Below are positions 1 to 8,745 of a stretch of DNA of 64,000 bases, one piece after another (position 1 is the stretch's first letter; every line of letters starts with the position of its first letter). The translations under genes and the position numbers were made by a program. Below the pieces are notes generated by a model. It saw only the letters and a list, made by a program, of their open reading frames with translations, was not told the DNA's origin and made no database searches. Source of the stretch: Amycolatopsis sp. (GTDB lineage: Bacteria > Actinomycetota > Actinomycetes > Mycobacteriales > Pseudonocardiaceae); assembly GCF_025464955.1 (NCBI RefSeq), contig NZ_JAODNM010000064.1, forward strand, positions 32,921-96,920, given 5' to 3'.

Positions 1-394
1 CCTCCGCCGTCAGGCACCGGTCCGTCGCTACGCTCGTGATGACGACCAGGCCCGGCTGCCCGGCTCCGCGTTTCCATTGCTGGTAGCGGTCTTTGGGGTC
101 GCAGGCGGCCATTTTCACGGTGAGCCCGTCGACCGGGCTGAGCGCGGCGAGGCACTGTCCACTCGCGACGTTCTTGTACAGCGAGGTCGCCTGGTCGTAC
201 GTCCACTGCGACGCCGGGTCCTGGGCGGCGGCGAGCAGCGGCTTGCCGCCGACCACCGCGAGCGACACCGCGCCGCCCCCGTCGGCCAGGTACACCGGTG
301 CGGCAGCCGGGTCGGCCGCGGCTGCCTGGTTCGCAGCCGCCGTCACCCCCAGCAAGCCGACCACCAACGCCGCGATCAACGACCTCACCGCCAT
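1..394 (-). CDS. Secreted ricin-type (beta-trefoil) lectin-like protein, C-terminus cut by window edge
   Basis: The reading frame starts at an ATG at 394 and runs off the window start, giving about 131 visible residues. The first ~27 residues (MAVRSLIAALVVGLLG, then AANQAAAADP) look like a Sec signal peptide with an Ala-rich cleavage region. The mature part has the cysteine pattern and repeated Q-x-W-like blocks (SQWTYD, CLAAL, YQQWKR, CLTAE) of ricin-type carbohydrate-binding modules. Family members bind glycans outside the cell, alone or attached to a hydrolase. Whether a catalytic domain follows cannot be seen. It is the last minus-strand gene after the DUF58 operon but is separated from it by about 150 bp and a palindrome. 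The domain call is moderate; export is fairly safe. Confidence 0.6.
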   Translation of the reverse strand, partial: MAVRSLIAALVVGLLGVTAAANQAAAADPAAAPVYLADGGGAVSLAVVGGKPLLAAAQDPASQWTYDQATSLYKNVASGQCLAALSPVDGLTVKMAACDPKDRYQQWKRGAGQPGLVVITSVATDRCLTAE

Positions 395-497
395 GTAACC
401 CGTCCCTCCAAGTCGACCCCTTGCGAGTTAACCGGGCGGGCGTTCGGACGAGGCCGAATCCACTCCATGGTGGACCGATTTCCCCCGACCGGAACCA

Positions 498-543
498 CTC
501 GTGAGCGTTCCGACTGGTTAGAAGCGGCCTAAACACTCACCAG
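498..543. repeat. 46-bp palindromic 3'-end repeat, copy 1
   Basis: An imperfect palindrome runs from CTCGTGAGCGTTCC to AACACTCACCAG, exactly 46 bp. It lies one base beyond the stop codon of the DUF58 gene (stop 545-547). The same unit occurs five more times in the window. It could fold into a long hairpin in RNA and act as a terminator or 3'-end stabiliser, but no U-tract follows. Confidence 0.8.
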
Positions 544-544
544 C

Positions 545-1840
545 TCAGAGCTTGCCGGCGGCCTTGAGCGCGAGGTAGCGGTCGGCGAGCGCGGGTGGCA
601 GGTCGTCCGGCGTGGCATCCACGACGTCGACGCCGTAGCGGCCGAGACGGGCCGTGACGTTGCGACGCTCGGCGAGGGTGCGCTCCGCGGCTGCGGCGCC
701 GTAGACGGCTTCGGCGTCACCACGGCCGTGAGCCATCTCCGCGACGCGCGGATCTGCGACGGCCGCGATCAGCAGTTTGTGCCGTGAGGTCAACATCGGC
801 AGCAGGGGGAACAGGCCTTCCTCCAGCGGCGCGGTGTCGAGGCCGGTGAGCAGCACCACCAGCGACCGCCGGCGGGTCCGGCGCAGCACCTCGGCGACCA
901 TGCCGCGCGCGTCGGTCTCGATGAGCGACGGTTCCAGCGGCGCCATCGCGGTGACGAGCGACGGCAGAAGGTTCACCCCGGTCGAACCCGTCACCGAAGC
1001 GCGAACCTGCCGGTCGTAGGCGATCAGGTCGACCCGGTCCCCCGCGCGAGACGCGAGGACAGCCAGCAGCAGCGCGGCGTCCAGCGCGGCGTCGAGCCTC
1101 GGTGAATCCCCGACGCGCCCGGCGGAAACGCGCCCGGTGTCGAGCACGAGGACGACGTGCCGGTCGCGCTCCGGCCGCCATGTCCGCACCATGACGTCGG
1201 ACGCCCGTGCCGACGCGCGCCAGTCGATCGAGCGGACGTCGTCGCCGATGACGTACTCGCGCAACGAGTCGAATTCCGTGCCCTGGCCCCGGATCAGCAC
1301 GGCGTTGCGGCCGTCCATCCGCTGCAGTTTCGCCAGCCGCGACGGCAGGTGCTTGCGGCTGTGGAACGGCGGCAGCACGCGGACCGTCCACGGCACGGTG
1401 TGCGAGCCCTGACGCCCGGCCAGGCCCAGCGGGCCGAGCGAGCGCACGGTGACGCGGAAGGCACTGCGGTCACCGCGCCGGGTCGGGGTCAGCCGGGTGG
1501 TGACGACTCGGCGTTCCCCGGCGGGCAGGGCGACCGGATGCCGGTCCAGTTCGGCGCCCGCGCTCGGCGACCAGGCGTCGCGCAGCATCCCGCGCACCGC
1601 GCGTCGGCCGGAGTTGCCGAGTGTCAGCGTCACGTCGACGGACTCGCCGAGGCGAACCGATGTCTCCCCAGACCGCACCAAAGCCAGCCCGCGAACTCCG
1701 CCGGCCAACACGAGGTCGACGATCACCGCGGCCAGCAGAACCGCGGCCACCAGGGCGATCCCCGCCCACGACGGCACGCCGAACCCGACCACCAGCGCCC
1801 CCACCAGGGCCACCACCCCGAGCCGCCCGGTGAGCGTCAC
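545..1840 (-). CDS. DUF58 domain-containing membrane-anchored protein
   Basis: A 431-residue protein with a GTG start at 1840. Two N-terminal hydrophobic segments (about residues 8-45) are followed by a beta-rich region and then the DUF58 signature around residue 200: LREYVIGDDVRSIDW, then ASAR and WRPERD. The C-terminal part (VVLVLDTGR onward) has a von Willebrand A-like fold. DUF58 proteins pair with MoxR AAA+ ATPases in putative chaperone complexes that mature envelope or metal-containing proteins; the substrate is unknown. MoxR lies immediately upstream, with DUF4350, DUF4129 and a multi-pass membrane protein before it. This layout resembles, from memory, mycobacterial moxR2-Rv3693-Rv3695. 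A 46-bp palindrome separates it from moxR and could lower its expression. Confidence 0.88.
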   Translation of the reverse strand: MTLTGRLGVVALVGALVVGFGVPSWAGIALVAAVLLAAVIVDLVLAGGVRGLALVRSGETSVRLGESVDVTLTLGNSGRRAVRGMLRDAWSPSAGAELDRHPVALPAGERRVVTTRLTPTRRGDRSAFRVTVRSLGPLGLAGRQGSHTVPWTVRVLPPFHSRKHLPSRLAKLQRMDGRNAVLIRGQGTEFDSLREYVIGDDVRSIDWRASARASDVMVRTWRPERDRHVVLVLDTGRVSAGRVGDSPRLDAALDAALLLAVLASRAGDRVDLIAYDRQVRASVTGSTGVNLLPSLVTAMAPLEPSLIETDARGMVAEVLRRTRRRSLVVLLTGLDTAPLEEGLFPLLPMLTSRHKLLIAAVADPRVAEMAHGRGDAEAVYGAAAAERTLAERRNVTARLGRYGVDVVDATPDDLPPALADRYLALKAAGKL

Positions 1841-1847
1841 GACACTG

Positions 1848-1893
1848 CTCGTGAGTGTTTAGGCCGGTTAGAACCGGCTGGAACGCTCACGAC
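1848..1893. repeat. 46-bp palindromic 3'-end repeat, copy 2
   Basis: CTCGTGAGTGTT is mirrored by AACGCTCACGAC around a GGCCGGTTAGAACCGGC core. It ends directly at the moxR stop codon (1894-1896) and lies inside the moxR-DUF58 operon, 7 bp after the DUF58 start in genomic coordinates. It is therefore intra-operonic, unlike the other copies. Confidence 0.82.
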
Positions 1894-2886
1894 CTACCGC
1901 GGGACCGGGACGGAGGCGAGTACGCGGTCGAGGACGCCGTCGGGGGTGGCGCCTTCGAGTTCGGCTTCGGGCCGCAGGCCCAGGCGGTGCCGCAGGGCCG
2001 GGCGCGCGAGTGCCTTGACGTCGTCGGGGGTCGCGTACTCGCGGCCGGCGAGCCAGGCCCAAGCCCTGGTCGCAGCCAGCAGAGCGGTGGCGCCACGCGG
2101 CGACACCCCCAGCCGGACGGACGGCATCGCGCGGGTCTCGCGGCAGATGTCGACGATGTAGCCGATGACCTCGGGCGCCACGGTCACCCTGGCCACCGCG
2201 GCGCGGGCCGCCGCGAGATGCGCCGCACCGGCCACCGGCCGCAGGCCCGCCCCGACCAGGTCGCGCGGGTCGAAGCCCTGCGAGTGCCGGACGAGGATGC
2301 CGAACTCGTCCTCCCGCGAAGGCGCGGGCATGGTCAGCTTGAGCAGGAACCGGTCCAGCTGCGCCTCCGGCAGCGGGTACGTGCCCTCGTACTCGACGGG
2401 GTTCTGCGTGGCGATCACGATGAACGGGTCCGGCAGCGGCCGCGACTTCCCGTCCATCGACACCTGCCGCTCCTCCATCGCCTCCAGCAGCGAGGACTGC
2501 GTCTTCGGCGGGGTCCGGTTGATCTCGTCCGCCAGCATCAGGTTGGTGAACACCGGGCCTTCACGGAACGAGAACTCGCCACTGTGCGCGTCGTAGACGA
2601 TCGAGCCGGTGACGTCGCCGGGCATCAGGTCCGGGGTGAACTGGACACGCTTGGTGTCGAGGTCCAGTGCGGTCGCGAGCGCGCGCACGAGCAGCGTCTT
2701 CGCCACCCCGGGCACACCCTCGACGAGCACGTGCCCCCGGCACAGCAGCGCCAGGATGAGCCCGGTCACGGCCGCGTCGTTGCCCACCACGGCTTTGCCG
2801 ACCTCGGCGCGCAACGCGATGAGCGCGTTACGCGCTTCGACCTCGCTGATCGGCGTCTGCGTAGACGTCTGTTCGGTGCTGCTCAA
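1894..2886 (-). CDS. moxR: MoxR family AAA+ ATPase
   Basis: A cytoplasmic AAA+ ATPase of about 330 residues. Walker A is GVPGVAKT and the Walker B region contains ADEINRTPPKTQSSLLEAME, followed by sensor motif IATQNPVEYEGTYPLPEAQ and arginine finger LDRF, all typical of MoxR. The frame stays open upstream to 3042, but that part overlaps the DUF4350 gene. A TTG at 2886 (SSTEQTSTQ) is preceded by AGGGGAAG at a good distance and gives the usual family length, so it is chosen. MoxR proteins act with DUF58 and VWA partners in protein-complex assembly. The gene sits 31 bp after DUF4350 and before DUF58 in the same operon. The function of this particular complex is not established. Confidence 0.92.
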   Translation of the reverse strand: MSSTEQTSTQTPISEVEARNALIALRAEVGKAVVGNDAAVTGLILALLCRGHVLVEGVPGVAKTLLVRALATALDLDTKRVQFTPDLMPGDVTGSIVYDAHSGEFSFREGPVFTNLMLADEINRTPPKTQSSLLEAMEERQVSMDGKSRPLPDPFIVIATQNPVEYEGTYPLPEAQLDRFLLKLTMPAPSREDEFGILVRHSQGFDPRDLVGAGLRPVAGAAHLAAARAAVARVTVAPEVIGYIVDICRETRAMPSVRLGVSPRGATALLAATRAWAWLAGREYATPDDVKALARPALRHRLGLRPEAELEGATPDGVLDRVLASVPVPR

Positions 2887-2917
2887 GACTTCCCCTACCG
2901 TTTCCTGGCTTCCGAGT

Positions 2918-4045
2918 TCACGACCGGCCCACCTGCAGTTCGAGTTCGTCCAGCGCGTCCGCCAGCCACACCAGCGCCGCGTCGTCGGCCGGGGGCGGAC
3001 CGTAGAGCAGCCCGCCGACCTCGGCGATGTTCCGACCGACACGCGTCGCGGCCGTTCCGGCGACGGCGTCGGGCCCGGCGTCCACCGGGAGGCCCAGCGC
3101 TGCCCGCAACCGTGCGCGGCTCGCGTCGCGAAGCGTTTCTCCGGCGTGCTCGGTCGCGCCGGATCGCCGGTAGAGCCGCGCGCGGCCTTCGGTCGTCTCC
3201 GCGGCGCGCACCACCACCGGCAGTTGTTCGGTGACGACCGGGCCGAGCCGACGCGCCCGCCACAGCGCGAACAGCGCCGCGGCGATGAACACCTGGAGCG
3301 CGCCGAACACCCAGCCGCGCGGAATCAGCTGGCCGAACGTCTGGTGCGCCGCGCCGAGCGCGGGGTCATTCGCGGACGGCAGGTACCAGACGAGGTTCGA
3401 CCGCGTGCCGAGCAGCCGAAGCGCCAGCTCCGCGTTGCCGTTCTCGGCGACGTGCTGGTTGGTCAACGGCGTGCCACCACCGAGCACGGTCGTGTGGCCG
3501 ACGCTCACCAGCGTGCCGCCACCGCCATCGGGGTAACACAGCTGCTCGGCGGGATTCGTTGTGCGGTAACGGATTCCGCCCAGCAGAACGGATCCGGCCG
3601 ACGTCGCCGCGTCAACCTCGCACGACGGCGAACGCACCGAAACAGAGGATTCGCCGTCGACGTTCACCGCCGGGGACACGAGGTTGAGCACGTCCTGACC
3701 GGGCCCGACCAGCACGACGTCGCCGGCCTTCTCGAGCAAGCCGGCGAGCTGGTCCCGCGGCACGAGGTCCGGGTTGATGACGAGCACCGTCGCGCCGGGA
3801 GCGACGAGGTCGGCGTCGGCGACCGTGCGGACGGTCTGCGTGCGGACGCCGTTCGACGTCAGCACCGCGTCGATCGCGTGGCTTCCCCCCTGGTCGTACG
3901 ACGCCGGGTCGAGGTCGCCGTGCCCCTGGTCGCCGCGGGAGAGCACGGTGACCAGCGCGACCACGAAGATCACCAGCAGGAACGCGACGGGCACCCTGGC
4001 CGCCCGCCAGATCCGGCGGGCGTCGGGCGAAACGGACGTGCTCAC
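2918..4045 (-). CDS. DUF4350 domain-containing membrane protein
   Basis: A 375-residue protein starting at a GTG at 4045 that overlaps the stop of the DUF4129 gene by four bases (GTGA), so translation is probably coupled. A transmembrane helix near residues 18-37 (VAFLLVIFVVALVTVL) is followed by the DUF4350 region, which resembles the GATase1-like or ABC-accessory fold (YDQGGSHAIDAVL, and the VLVINPDLV stretch). A second hydrophobic segment lies near residue 255 (GWVFGALQVFIAAALFALW). The C-terminus is a charged cytoplasmic tail. Such proteins are regular members of MoxR/DUF58/DUF4129 operons; the biochemical role is unknown. Confidence 0.85.
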   Translation of the reverse strand: MSTSVSPDARRIWRAARVPVAFLLVIFVVALVTVLSRGDQGHGDLDPASYDQGGSHAIDAVLTSNGVRTQTVRTVADADLVAPGATVLVINPDLVPRDQLAGLLEKAGDVVLVGPGQDVLNLVSPAVNVDGESSVSVRSPSCEVDAATSAGSVLLGGIRYRTTNPAEQLCYPDGGGGTLVSVGHTTVLGGGTPLTNQHVAENGNAELALRLLGTRSNLVWYLPSANDPALGAAHQTFGQLIPRGWVFGALQVFIAAALFALWRARRLGPVVTEQLPVVVRAAETTEGRARLYRRSGATEHAGETLRDASRARLRAALGLPVDAGPDAVAGTAATRVGRNIAEVGGLLYGPPPADDAALVWLADALDELELQVGRS

Positions 4046-4683
4046 CGGACGCTCACGAGCGCGACGGGTCGCGCGACGGCACACCGGTCGTCGAGCTCGA
4101 CCAGCTGCCGGTAGCCCGCCGACGTCGCCGGGTGGCCGCCGTAGTGGACGTCGTCGAACAGCCTCGCGCCGTCGAAAAGCCCCGCCGCGCAGTCCGGCAG
4201 CAGCTTCCCAGCCTCCGCCGCGGCCTCGTCGGCCGTGCGCCCGGAACGTTCGTCGAGCAGCCCACGCTGTTCCAGCGCCCGAACGATCGCGCGGAAATGC
4301 TCACGGACCGCTTGTCCGTAGTCTCCGGCTTCCGCCGCGGCAGCGGACGCAGCGCGGTACTCGTCAGCGGTCTGCTTCCGGCCGGCGAACACCTGCCGGG
4401 CCTGCCCGGCCGAGCGGCCCAGCTTGCCCACCCGGAGCCGGACGACCACAACCAGGACGACGAGCACGACCAGAATCACCAGTACGCCGAGGAACCCGCC
4501 CGGAACGGCGCCGGAGATGGCGTTCAACAGGTCCATGAACTTCTCGACGATCCAGTTGAACACCGTCGAGAGCAGGTTGGGCCGGGCGGCGGCGTAGCGC
4601 GGGTCCGTCAACTCGGCCTGGACGGCCGCGCGGGCGTCGTCCCGGCCGAGGTCGACCGGGACGTCGGTGAGGGCGGGCGTCAC
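4042..4683 (-). CDS. DUF4129 domain-containing membrane protein
   Basis: A 213-residue protein. One strong membrane helix lies near residues 65-83 (VLVILVVLVVLVVVVRLRV). The DUF4129 domain follows in the C-terminal half (GDYGQAVREHFRAIVRALEQRG, then a conserved Tyr/Gly-rich region FDDVHYGG). DUF4129 often occurs at the C-terminus of transglutaminase-like proteins or alone in MoxR operons, as here. The start overlaps the stop of the upstream membrane-protein gene by four bases and its stop overlaps the DUF4350 start, so three genes are tightly coupled. A role in envelope protein maturation is inferred from context only. Confidence 0.85.
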   Translation of the reverse strand: MTPALTDVPVDLGRDDARAAVQAELTDPRYAAARPNLLSTVFNWIVEKFMDLLNAISGAVPGGFLGVLVILVVLVVLVVVVRLRVGKLGRSAGQARQVFAGRKQTADEYRAASAAAAEAGDYGQAVREHFRAIVRALEQRGLLDERSGRTADEAAAEAGKLLPDCAAGLFDGARLFDDVHYGGHPATSAGYRQLVELDDRCAVARPVALVSVR

Positions 4684-5807
4684 CAGGCCTGCGGCGGGGT
4701 CGGCGGGGTGATCCCGGCGACCCTGGCCAGCTCGATGTCCATGCCTTCTTTGCGCATCCGCTGGTCGATGTAGATCAGCACGGTGACCAGCGTGACGAAC
4801 GGCGTGATCAGCGTGTCCACGATGATCACCCCTACCGACTGCAACACCAGGCCGCCGGTGCTCTGCACGGGAATGCTGCCGGGGTTAAACAGCCCGCTGA
4901 ACAGGCCGCTGCCCAGCGAGAACGGGATCTGGATGATCCCGCTGAGCACGCCCCCGATGATCGACGCGAGCAGCAGGATGCCCAGCACCCGCCAGAACGA
5001 CCCGGCCACGAGCTGGCGCGACCGCGTCAACGCCTGGCCGAGCTTGCTGCGTTCGAGCATCAACGCCGGTGCGGCCAGTGCGAAGAGCACGTACGGCACC
5101 ACGGCACCGACAAGGCACAAGATCGCGCCGACGAAGGTGGCGACGACGTAGACGAGGACCAACCCGATAAGTGAGCCCCACCGCGGCGCCGCCTCACGCA
5201 TCGCCTGGGCGAACGTGATCGGCTTGCCGAGGACGGCCTTGCCCATCACGACCGTCAGGAACCCGGTGAGGATGCCCCGAAGGAACATCGTGATGGCCAA
5301 CGTGATGGCGAGTGTGGCCCCGCTCTCCCCGAGCAGCGTCAGGCTCTGGTTGAGGAGCTCCTGCTGGGTCGCGGCCGGGCCGAGGTCGGAGACCCGCCTG
5401 ATGTCCGGCAGCAGCCACAGCGACGCGACGAGGTTGAGCCCGGCGGCGATCACGGCGAAGATCGCCGACACACCGAGGATCAGCCCCGGATGGCGGCGGA
5501 TGGCCTTGATCGCCCCGTCGAGGATGTCCCCGACGTTCAGCGGCCGCAGCGCGATGACGCCGGGCCTGCCGAGGCCGTTCGGGTGCCAGCGCGGGTCCAT
5601 CGTGGGCTGGAACTGCTGGTGGGGCTGTTGGTAAGGCTGTTGGTAGGGAGCCGGCTGGGCCCACTGGGCGGGCTGGGCCGGCGGCTGCTCGGGCGGTACG
5701 GGCGGCGCTGGCGGCCCTTCGGACTGTGCCCCGGGTACTGGCACACCCTGGCTCGGCGTCGGAGCGTCCGGCTCTTCTGGCGCGGACTGGCCACCGGTGT
5801 CGGTCAT
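4680..5807 (-). CDS. Multi-pass membrane protein, glycerophosphoryl diester phosphodiesterase membrane-domain type
   Basis: A 375-residue protein. The first ~75 residues are a disordered Pro/Gln-rich tail (repeats of QQPYQQP type), followed by ALRPLNVGDILDGAIKAIRR, the conserved opening of actinobacterial proteins annotated as GDPD membrane-domain or DUF7847. About six hydrophobic helices follow (for example ILGVSAIFAVIAAGLNLVAS, VLVYVVATFVGAILCLVGAV). It is the first gene of the operon; an ATG at 5807 is preceded by GGGGGTAAGG. No phosphodiesterase catalytic residues are seen, so an enzymatic role is unlikely. It may be the membrane scaffold of the MoxR system. Confidence 0.78.
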   Translation of the reverse strand: MTDTGGQSAPEEPDAPTPSQGVPVPGAQSEGPPAPPVPPEQPPAQPAQWAQPAPYQQPYQQPHQQFQPTMDPRWHPNGLGRPGVIALRPLNVGDILDGAIKAIRRHPGLILGVSAIFAVIAAGLNLVASLWLLPDIRRVSDLGPAATQQELLNQSLTLLGESGATLAITLAITMFLRGILTGFLTVVMGKAVLGKPITFAQAMREAAPRWGSLIGLVLVYVVATFVGAILCLVGAVVPYVLFALAAPALMLERSKLGQALTRSRQLVAGSFWRVLGILLLASIIGGVLSGIIQIPFSLGSGLFSGLFNPGSIPVQSTGGLVLQSVGVIIVDTLITPFVTLVTVLIYIDQRMRKEGMDIELARVAGITPPTPPQAW

Positions 5808-5973
5808 CGAGCCTTACCCCCCTGGTCAAGAACGGTGTGGCCCACACTCTTGCAGAGCGCTTAACCGGCGTCACGGGAGAGGCCCCAACCTGACCGCTAC
5901 TTAACGGGTGAGGGGCTAGTTATGCTGGGCACGGACCGACGCCAGCCGCAGAGACCGCACGGGGATCGCAGAG

Positions 5974-7035
5974 ATGACGCAACCGCCAGACGGCTACGGG
6001 CCACCGCCCGGAGCGGTCCAGCCTCCGCCCGCGCCAGGGCGGCGGGCGCCGTCGGTGCCGGTCCGGCGGAAGTCGCCGGGCGCGATCATCGGGATCTGCC
6101 TTGGGGCGGTGTCAGTGCTGGTACTGGGCCTGGTCGCGATCATCTCGCTCGACCACAAGGACGACGTCAAGGTCGCCAACGCCAACTATCCGGGCCAGCC
6201 GGTGGAGCGCGTGGTACCGCAGGTCCCGCCGAGCGGTTCGTCGACGCCGACGTTGATCCCGCCGCAGGTCGCGCCGACGACGTCCAGCGCCGGCCCGCTG
6301 AGCACGTCCGGGCCGCAGAAGATCCTCAAGCTCGCCGACCATCCGATCCTGCAGGACCCGAAGGCCGGGCTGAAGAACCGCGTCTGCACCCTGCCGGCCT
6401 GGCAGAGCGACGAGATCGACGCCGAGGCGTTCTTCACCGCCGCGAGCAAGTGCCTCGACGCCTCATGGGGCCCGTTCCTCGAGTTCTACCACCTGCCGTT
6501 CACGTCGCCGACGCTGCATTTCCCGACCGGGCCGAGCTTCGACACCCAGTGCGGGACGATCGGCGTCGGCCTCGCCACGGCCGCGTACTACTGCGAGAAC
6601 AACCTGTACATCCCGTTCAAGGGCCTGCAGACCGACCAGTACGGCAACGACCCCGGCGTCTACCTCGCGCTGATCGCCCACGAATACGGCCACCACGTGC
6701 AGGAAGTCGCCGGCATCATGGACGCCGCGTGGCAGAAGATCTACGAAGCAGGCCCGACCAGCCCCGCCGGGCTGGAGATGTCGCGCCGCAAGGAGCTGCA
6801 GGCGCAGTGCTTCTCCGGGATGTTCCTCGGCGCCATGGTCGACCAGGGCGGGTCCGTCACGCGGGACATGTTCGACAAGGCGTGGAACGACCAGGAGACC
6901 CGCGGGGACAACACGTCCGGCAGCCATGACCACGGCACCAACGCGCACTACGCCTCGTGGTGGCGGGCGGGCGCGAAGAGCGACCGCATCGCCGACTGCA
7001 ACACCTTCGCCGCTGCTTCCTCGGGAGTCAGCTAG
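5974..7035 (+). CDS. Neutral zinc metallopeptidase (YpfJ type)
   Basis: A 353-residue protein. It has a Pro-rich N-terminal cytoplasmic stretch, a single membrane anchor near residues 32-50 (AIIGICLGAVSVLVLGLV), a Pro/Ser/Thr linker, and then the peptidase domain. The catalytic zinc motif HEYGHHVQ (HExxH) lies near residue 236, with a downstream Glu/Asn region (QAQCFSGMFLGAM) typical of PF04228. The domain faces outside the cell. It is transcribed divergently from the MoxR operon with a 166-bp gap. A role in cell-envelope proteolysis is inferred; substrates are unknown. Confidence 0.9.
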   Translation: MTQPPDGYGPPPGAVQPPPAPGRRAPSVPVRRKSPGAIIGICLGAVSVLVLGLVAIISLDHKDDVKVANANYPGQPVERVVPQVPPSGSSTPTLIPPQVAPTTSSAGPLSTSGPQKILKLADHPILQDPKAGLKNRVCTLPAWQSDEIDAEAFFTAASKCLDASWGPFLEFYHLPFTSPTLHFPTGPSFDTQCGTIGVGLATAAYYCENNLYIPFKGLQTDQYGNDPGVYLALIAHEYGHHVQEVAGIMDAAWQKIYEAGPTSPAGLEMSRRKELQAQCFSGMFLGAMVDQGGSVTRDMFDKAWNDQETRGDNTSGSHDHGTNAHYASWWRAGAKSDRIADCNTFAAASSGVS

Positions 7036-7037
7036 GG

Positions 7038-7475
7038 CTAGATCAAAACGGGCCGCGGGGGCGGGTCGCGAAGGACGAGGAAGGCGTACAAACCGCCGGC
7101 GATGCAGCTCAGCGCGACGAGCGCCAGCCCGAGCGGGCCGCGCAGGTCCGTGCTGCCGGACGCAGTGTCGGCGGAGTCCACCGCGATCGCGCCGGTATCG
7201 GACGAACCCTGCGGGATGACGATGTCGACGTGCTCGCCCTTGTCGTGGCCGCAGGCGCTGAGCGTGCCGAAGCGGTTCTGGCCGTTGAGCGTGAAGGCGA
7301 CCGTCTCGTGCGAGGTGCCGACCTCGCACTGCGTCGGGACCGTCACCTGGGCGGACACGGACGTACCCTGCACGGTGGCCACGATGCCGAGCGCTCCCGG
7401 CCCGAGCAGCCAGGTGAGCACCACGACCAGCACTCCGACGACCCCCGCGACGGCCAGTGACGGCCACGGCGGCAT
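7038..7475 (-). CDS. Hypothetical membrane protein with an extracytoplasmic beta domain
   Basis: About 145 residues from an ATG at 7475. The frame is open further upstream to 7574 but that part is not protein-like. There is an N-terminal helix (LAVAGVVGVLVVVLTWLL), an exported ~75-residue segment with two cysteines (TQCEVG, LSACGH) probably forming a disulfide, and a C-terminal helix (LALVALSCIAGGLYAFLVL) ending in a short Arg/Pro tail. I do not recognise the family. It lies 3' to 3' with the zinc peptidase (2-bp gap) and downstream of the K+ channel on the same strand. Confidence 0.65.
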   Translation of the reverse strand: MPPWPSLAVAGVVGVLVVVLTWLLGPGALGIVATVQGTSVSAQVTVPTQCEVGTSHETVAFTLNGQNRFGTLSACGHDKGEHVDIVIPQGSSDTGAIAVDSADTASGSTDLRGPLGLALVALSCIAGGLYAFLVLRDPPPRPVLI

Positions 7476-7587
7476 GAGATGTCGCCCAGGGTGATCAGTT
7501 CGCTGCCGCACAGCACCGATCGTTCCAGATCTGCCGGGCAAAGCACAGGTCGCCTCCGCCGGGCCCGGCTCCACACCCCCGAACGGC

Positions 7588-8670
7588 TCAACGCTCGATC
7601 TTGTCCACCTGCGTGACCTTCTTGACGTACAGGAGCCTGTCCCCGGGCTCGATCGCGTCGGCTTGCGGCGCGTCGACGCGGTACAACGTCCCGTCGCGCA
7701 CCAGGCCGAGCACGAGATCGGGCAGGTGGCGCGGCGAGCCGCCCTCTTCCGAAGGTTCAGTGGCCCGCTCCGCGATCGCCAAACCGGACTCGGGGGTGAG
7801 GAGGTCCTCGACCATGTCGACCACCAGCGGCGTCGAAGTCGCCATCCCCAGCAACCGCCCGGCGGTCTCGCTCGACACCACCACCTGGTTCGCCCCGGAC
7901 TGCTTGAGCAGGTGGACGTTCTCCGCTTCCCGCACCGACGCGACGATGTGCGCGTCGGGCGCGATCTCCCGCGCGGTCAGCGTCACGAGCACCGCGGTGT
8001 CGTCCCGGTTGGGCGCCACCACCACGGCCTTCGCGTGCTGCACCCCGGCGACCCTGAGCACGTCGGACCGGGTCGCCGAACCGTGCACGGTGACCAGGCC
8101 GAGCGCGGCCGCCGCGTCGAGGGCCTGCTGGTCGGTGTCGACGATCACGACGTGGCCCGGGTCGACGGTCTCGTCGCCGAGCAGCGCGTTCACCGCGGAG
8201 CGGCCCTTGGTCCCGAACCCGACGACCACCACGTGGTCACGCACCTTGGACCTCCACTTCTGAATCTTGAAAGCCTGCCGGGAGCGCTCGGTGAGCACTT
8301 CCAGGGTCGTCCCGACCAGCACGATCAGGAAGAGCACCCGCAACGGGGTGATGACGAGCACAGTGATCAGCCGCGCGGTCGAGGTCACCGGGGCGATGTC
8401 GCCGTAACCGGTGGTGGACAGCGAAACGGTCGAGTAATACAAGCTGCCCAAAAGCGACAACCCATCGCCGTCGGCGTCGCGGTAACCGCCGCGGTCGAAG
8501 TAGACGATCAACACCGTGACCAGCAGTGCGAGCCCGGCGCCGATGACGCGTTTGACGATCGCGCGCATCGGGCTGACCGTCGGCTCCGGCATCCGGAGGA
8601 CGCCGACGAGTTCGTGATCGGCCTTGTCGTTCAGCCGGTTGACCAGGGGAAAGCGCTTGATCCCCTTCAT
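7588..8670 (-). CDS. Potassium channel with TrkA-N (RCK) domain
   Basis: A 360-residue channel. The first helix lies around residues 36-52 and the pore loop carries the K+ selectivity filter TTGYGD near residue 92, followed by a second helix. The cytoplasmic RCK/TrkA-N domain starts with VVVGFGTKGRSAV (nucleotide-binding GxGxxG) and includes VIVDTD; a C-terminal TrkA-C-like domain ends the protein. It should gate K+ flow across the inner membrane in response to a bound nucleotide or ion. It lies downstream of adnB on the same strand, separated by the opposite-strand DoxX-like gene, an order also known from mycobacteria (Rv3200c-Rv3202c, from memory). Confidence 0.93.
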   Translation of the reverse strand: MKGIKRFPLVNRLNDKADHELVGVLRMPEPTVSPMRAIVKRVIGAGLALLVTVLIVYFDRGGYRDADGDGLSLLGSLYYSTVSLSTTGYGDIAPVTSTARLITVLVITPLRVLFLIVLVGTTLEVLTERSRQAFKIQKWRSKVRDHVVVVGFGTKGRSAVNALLGDETVDPGHVVIVDTDQQALDAAAALGLVTVHGSATRSDVLRVAGVQHAKAVVVAPNRDDTAVLVTLTAREIAPDAHIVASVREAENVHLLKQSGANQVVVSSETAGRLLGMATSTPLVVDMVEDLLTPESGLAIAERATEPSEEGGSPRHLPDLVLGLVRDGTLYRVDAPQADAIEPGDRLLYVKKVTQVDKIER

Positions 8671-8745
8671 CCCGCGATTCCGGCGCCACTCACGCCGGGG
8701 ATGCTATCGGAGGTAAGTACGCCCGCGCTGTGCGAAGCTCGACTT

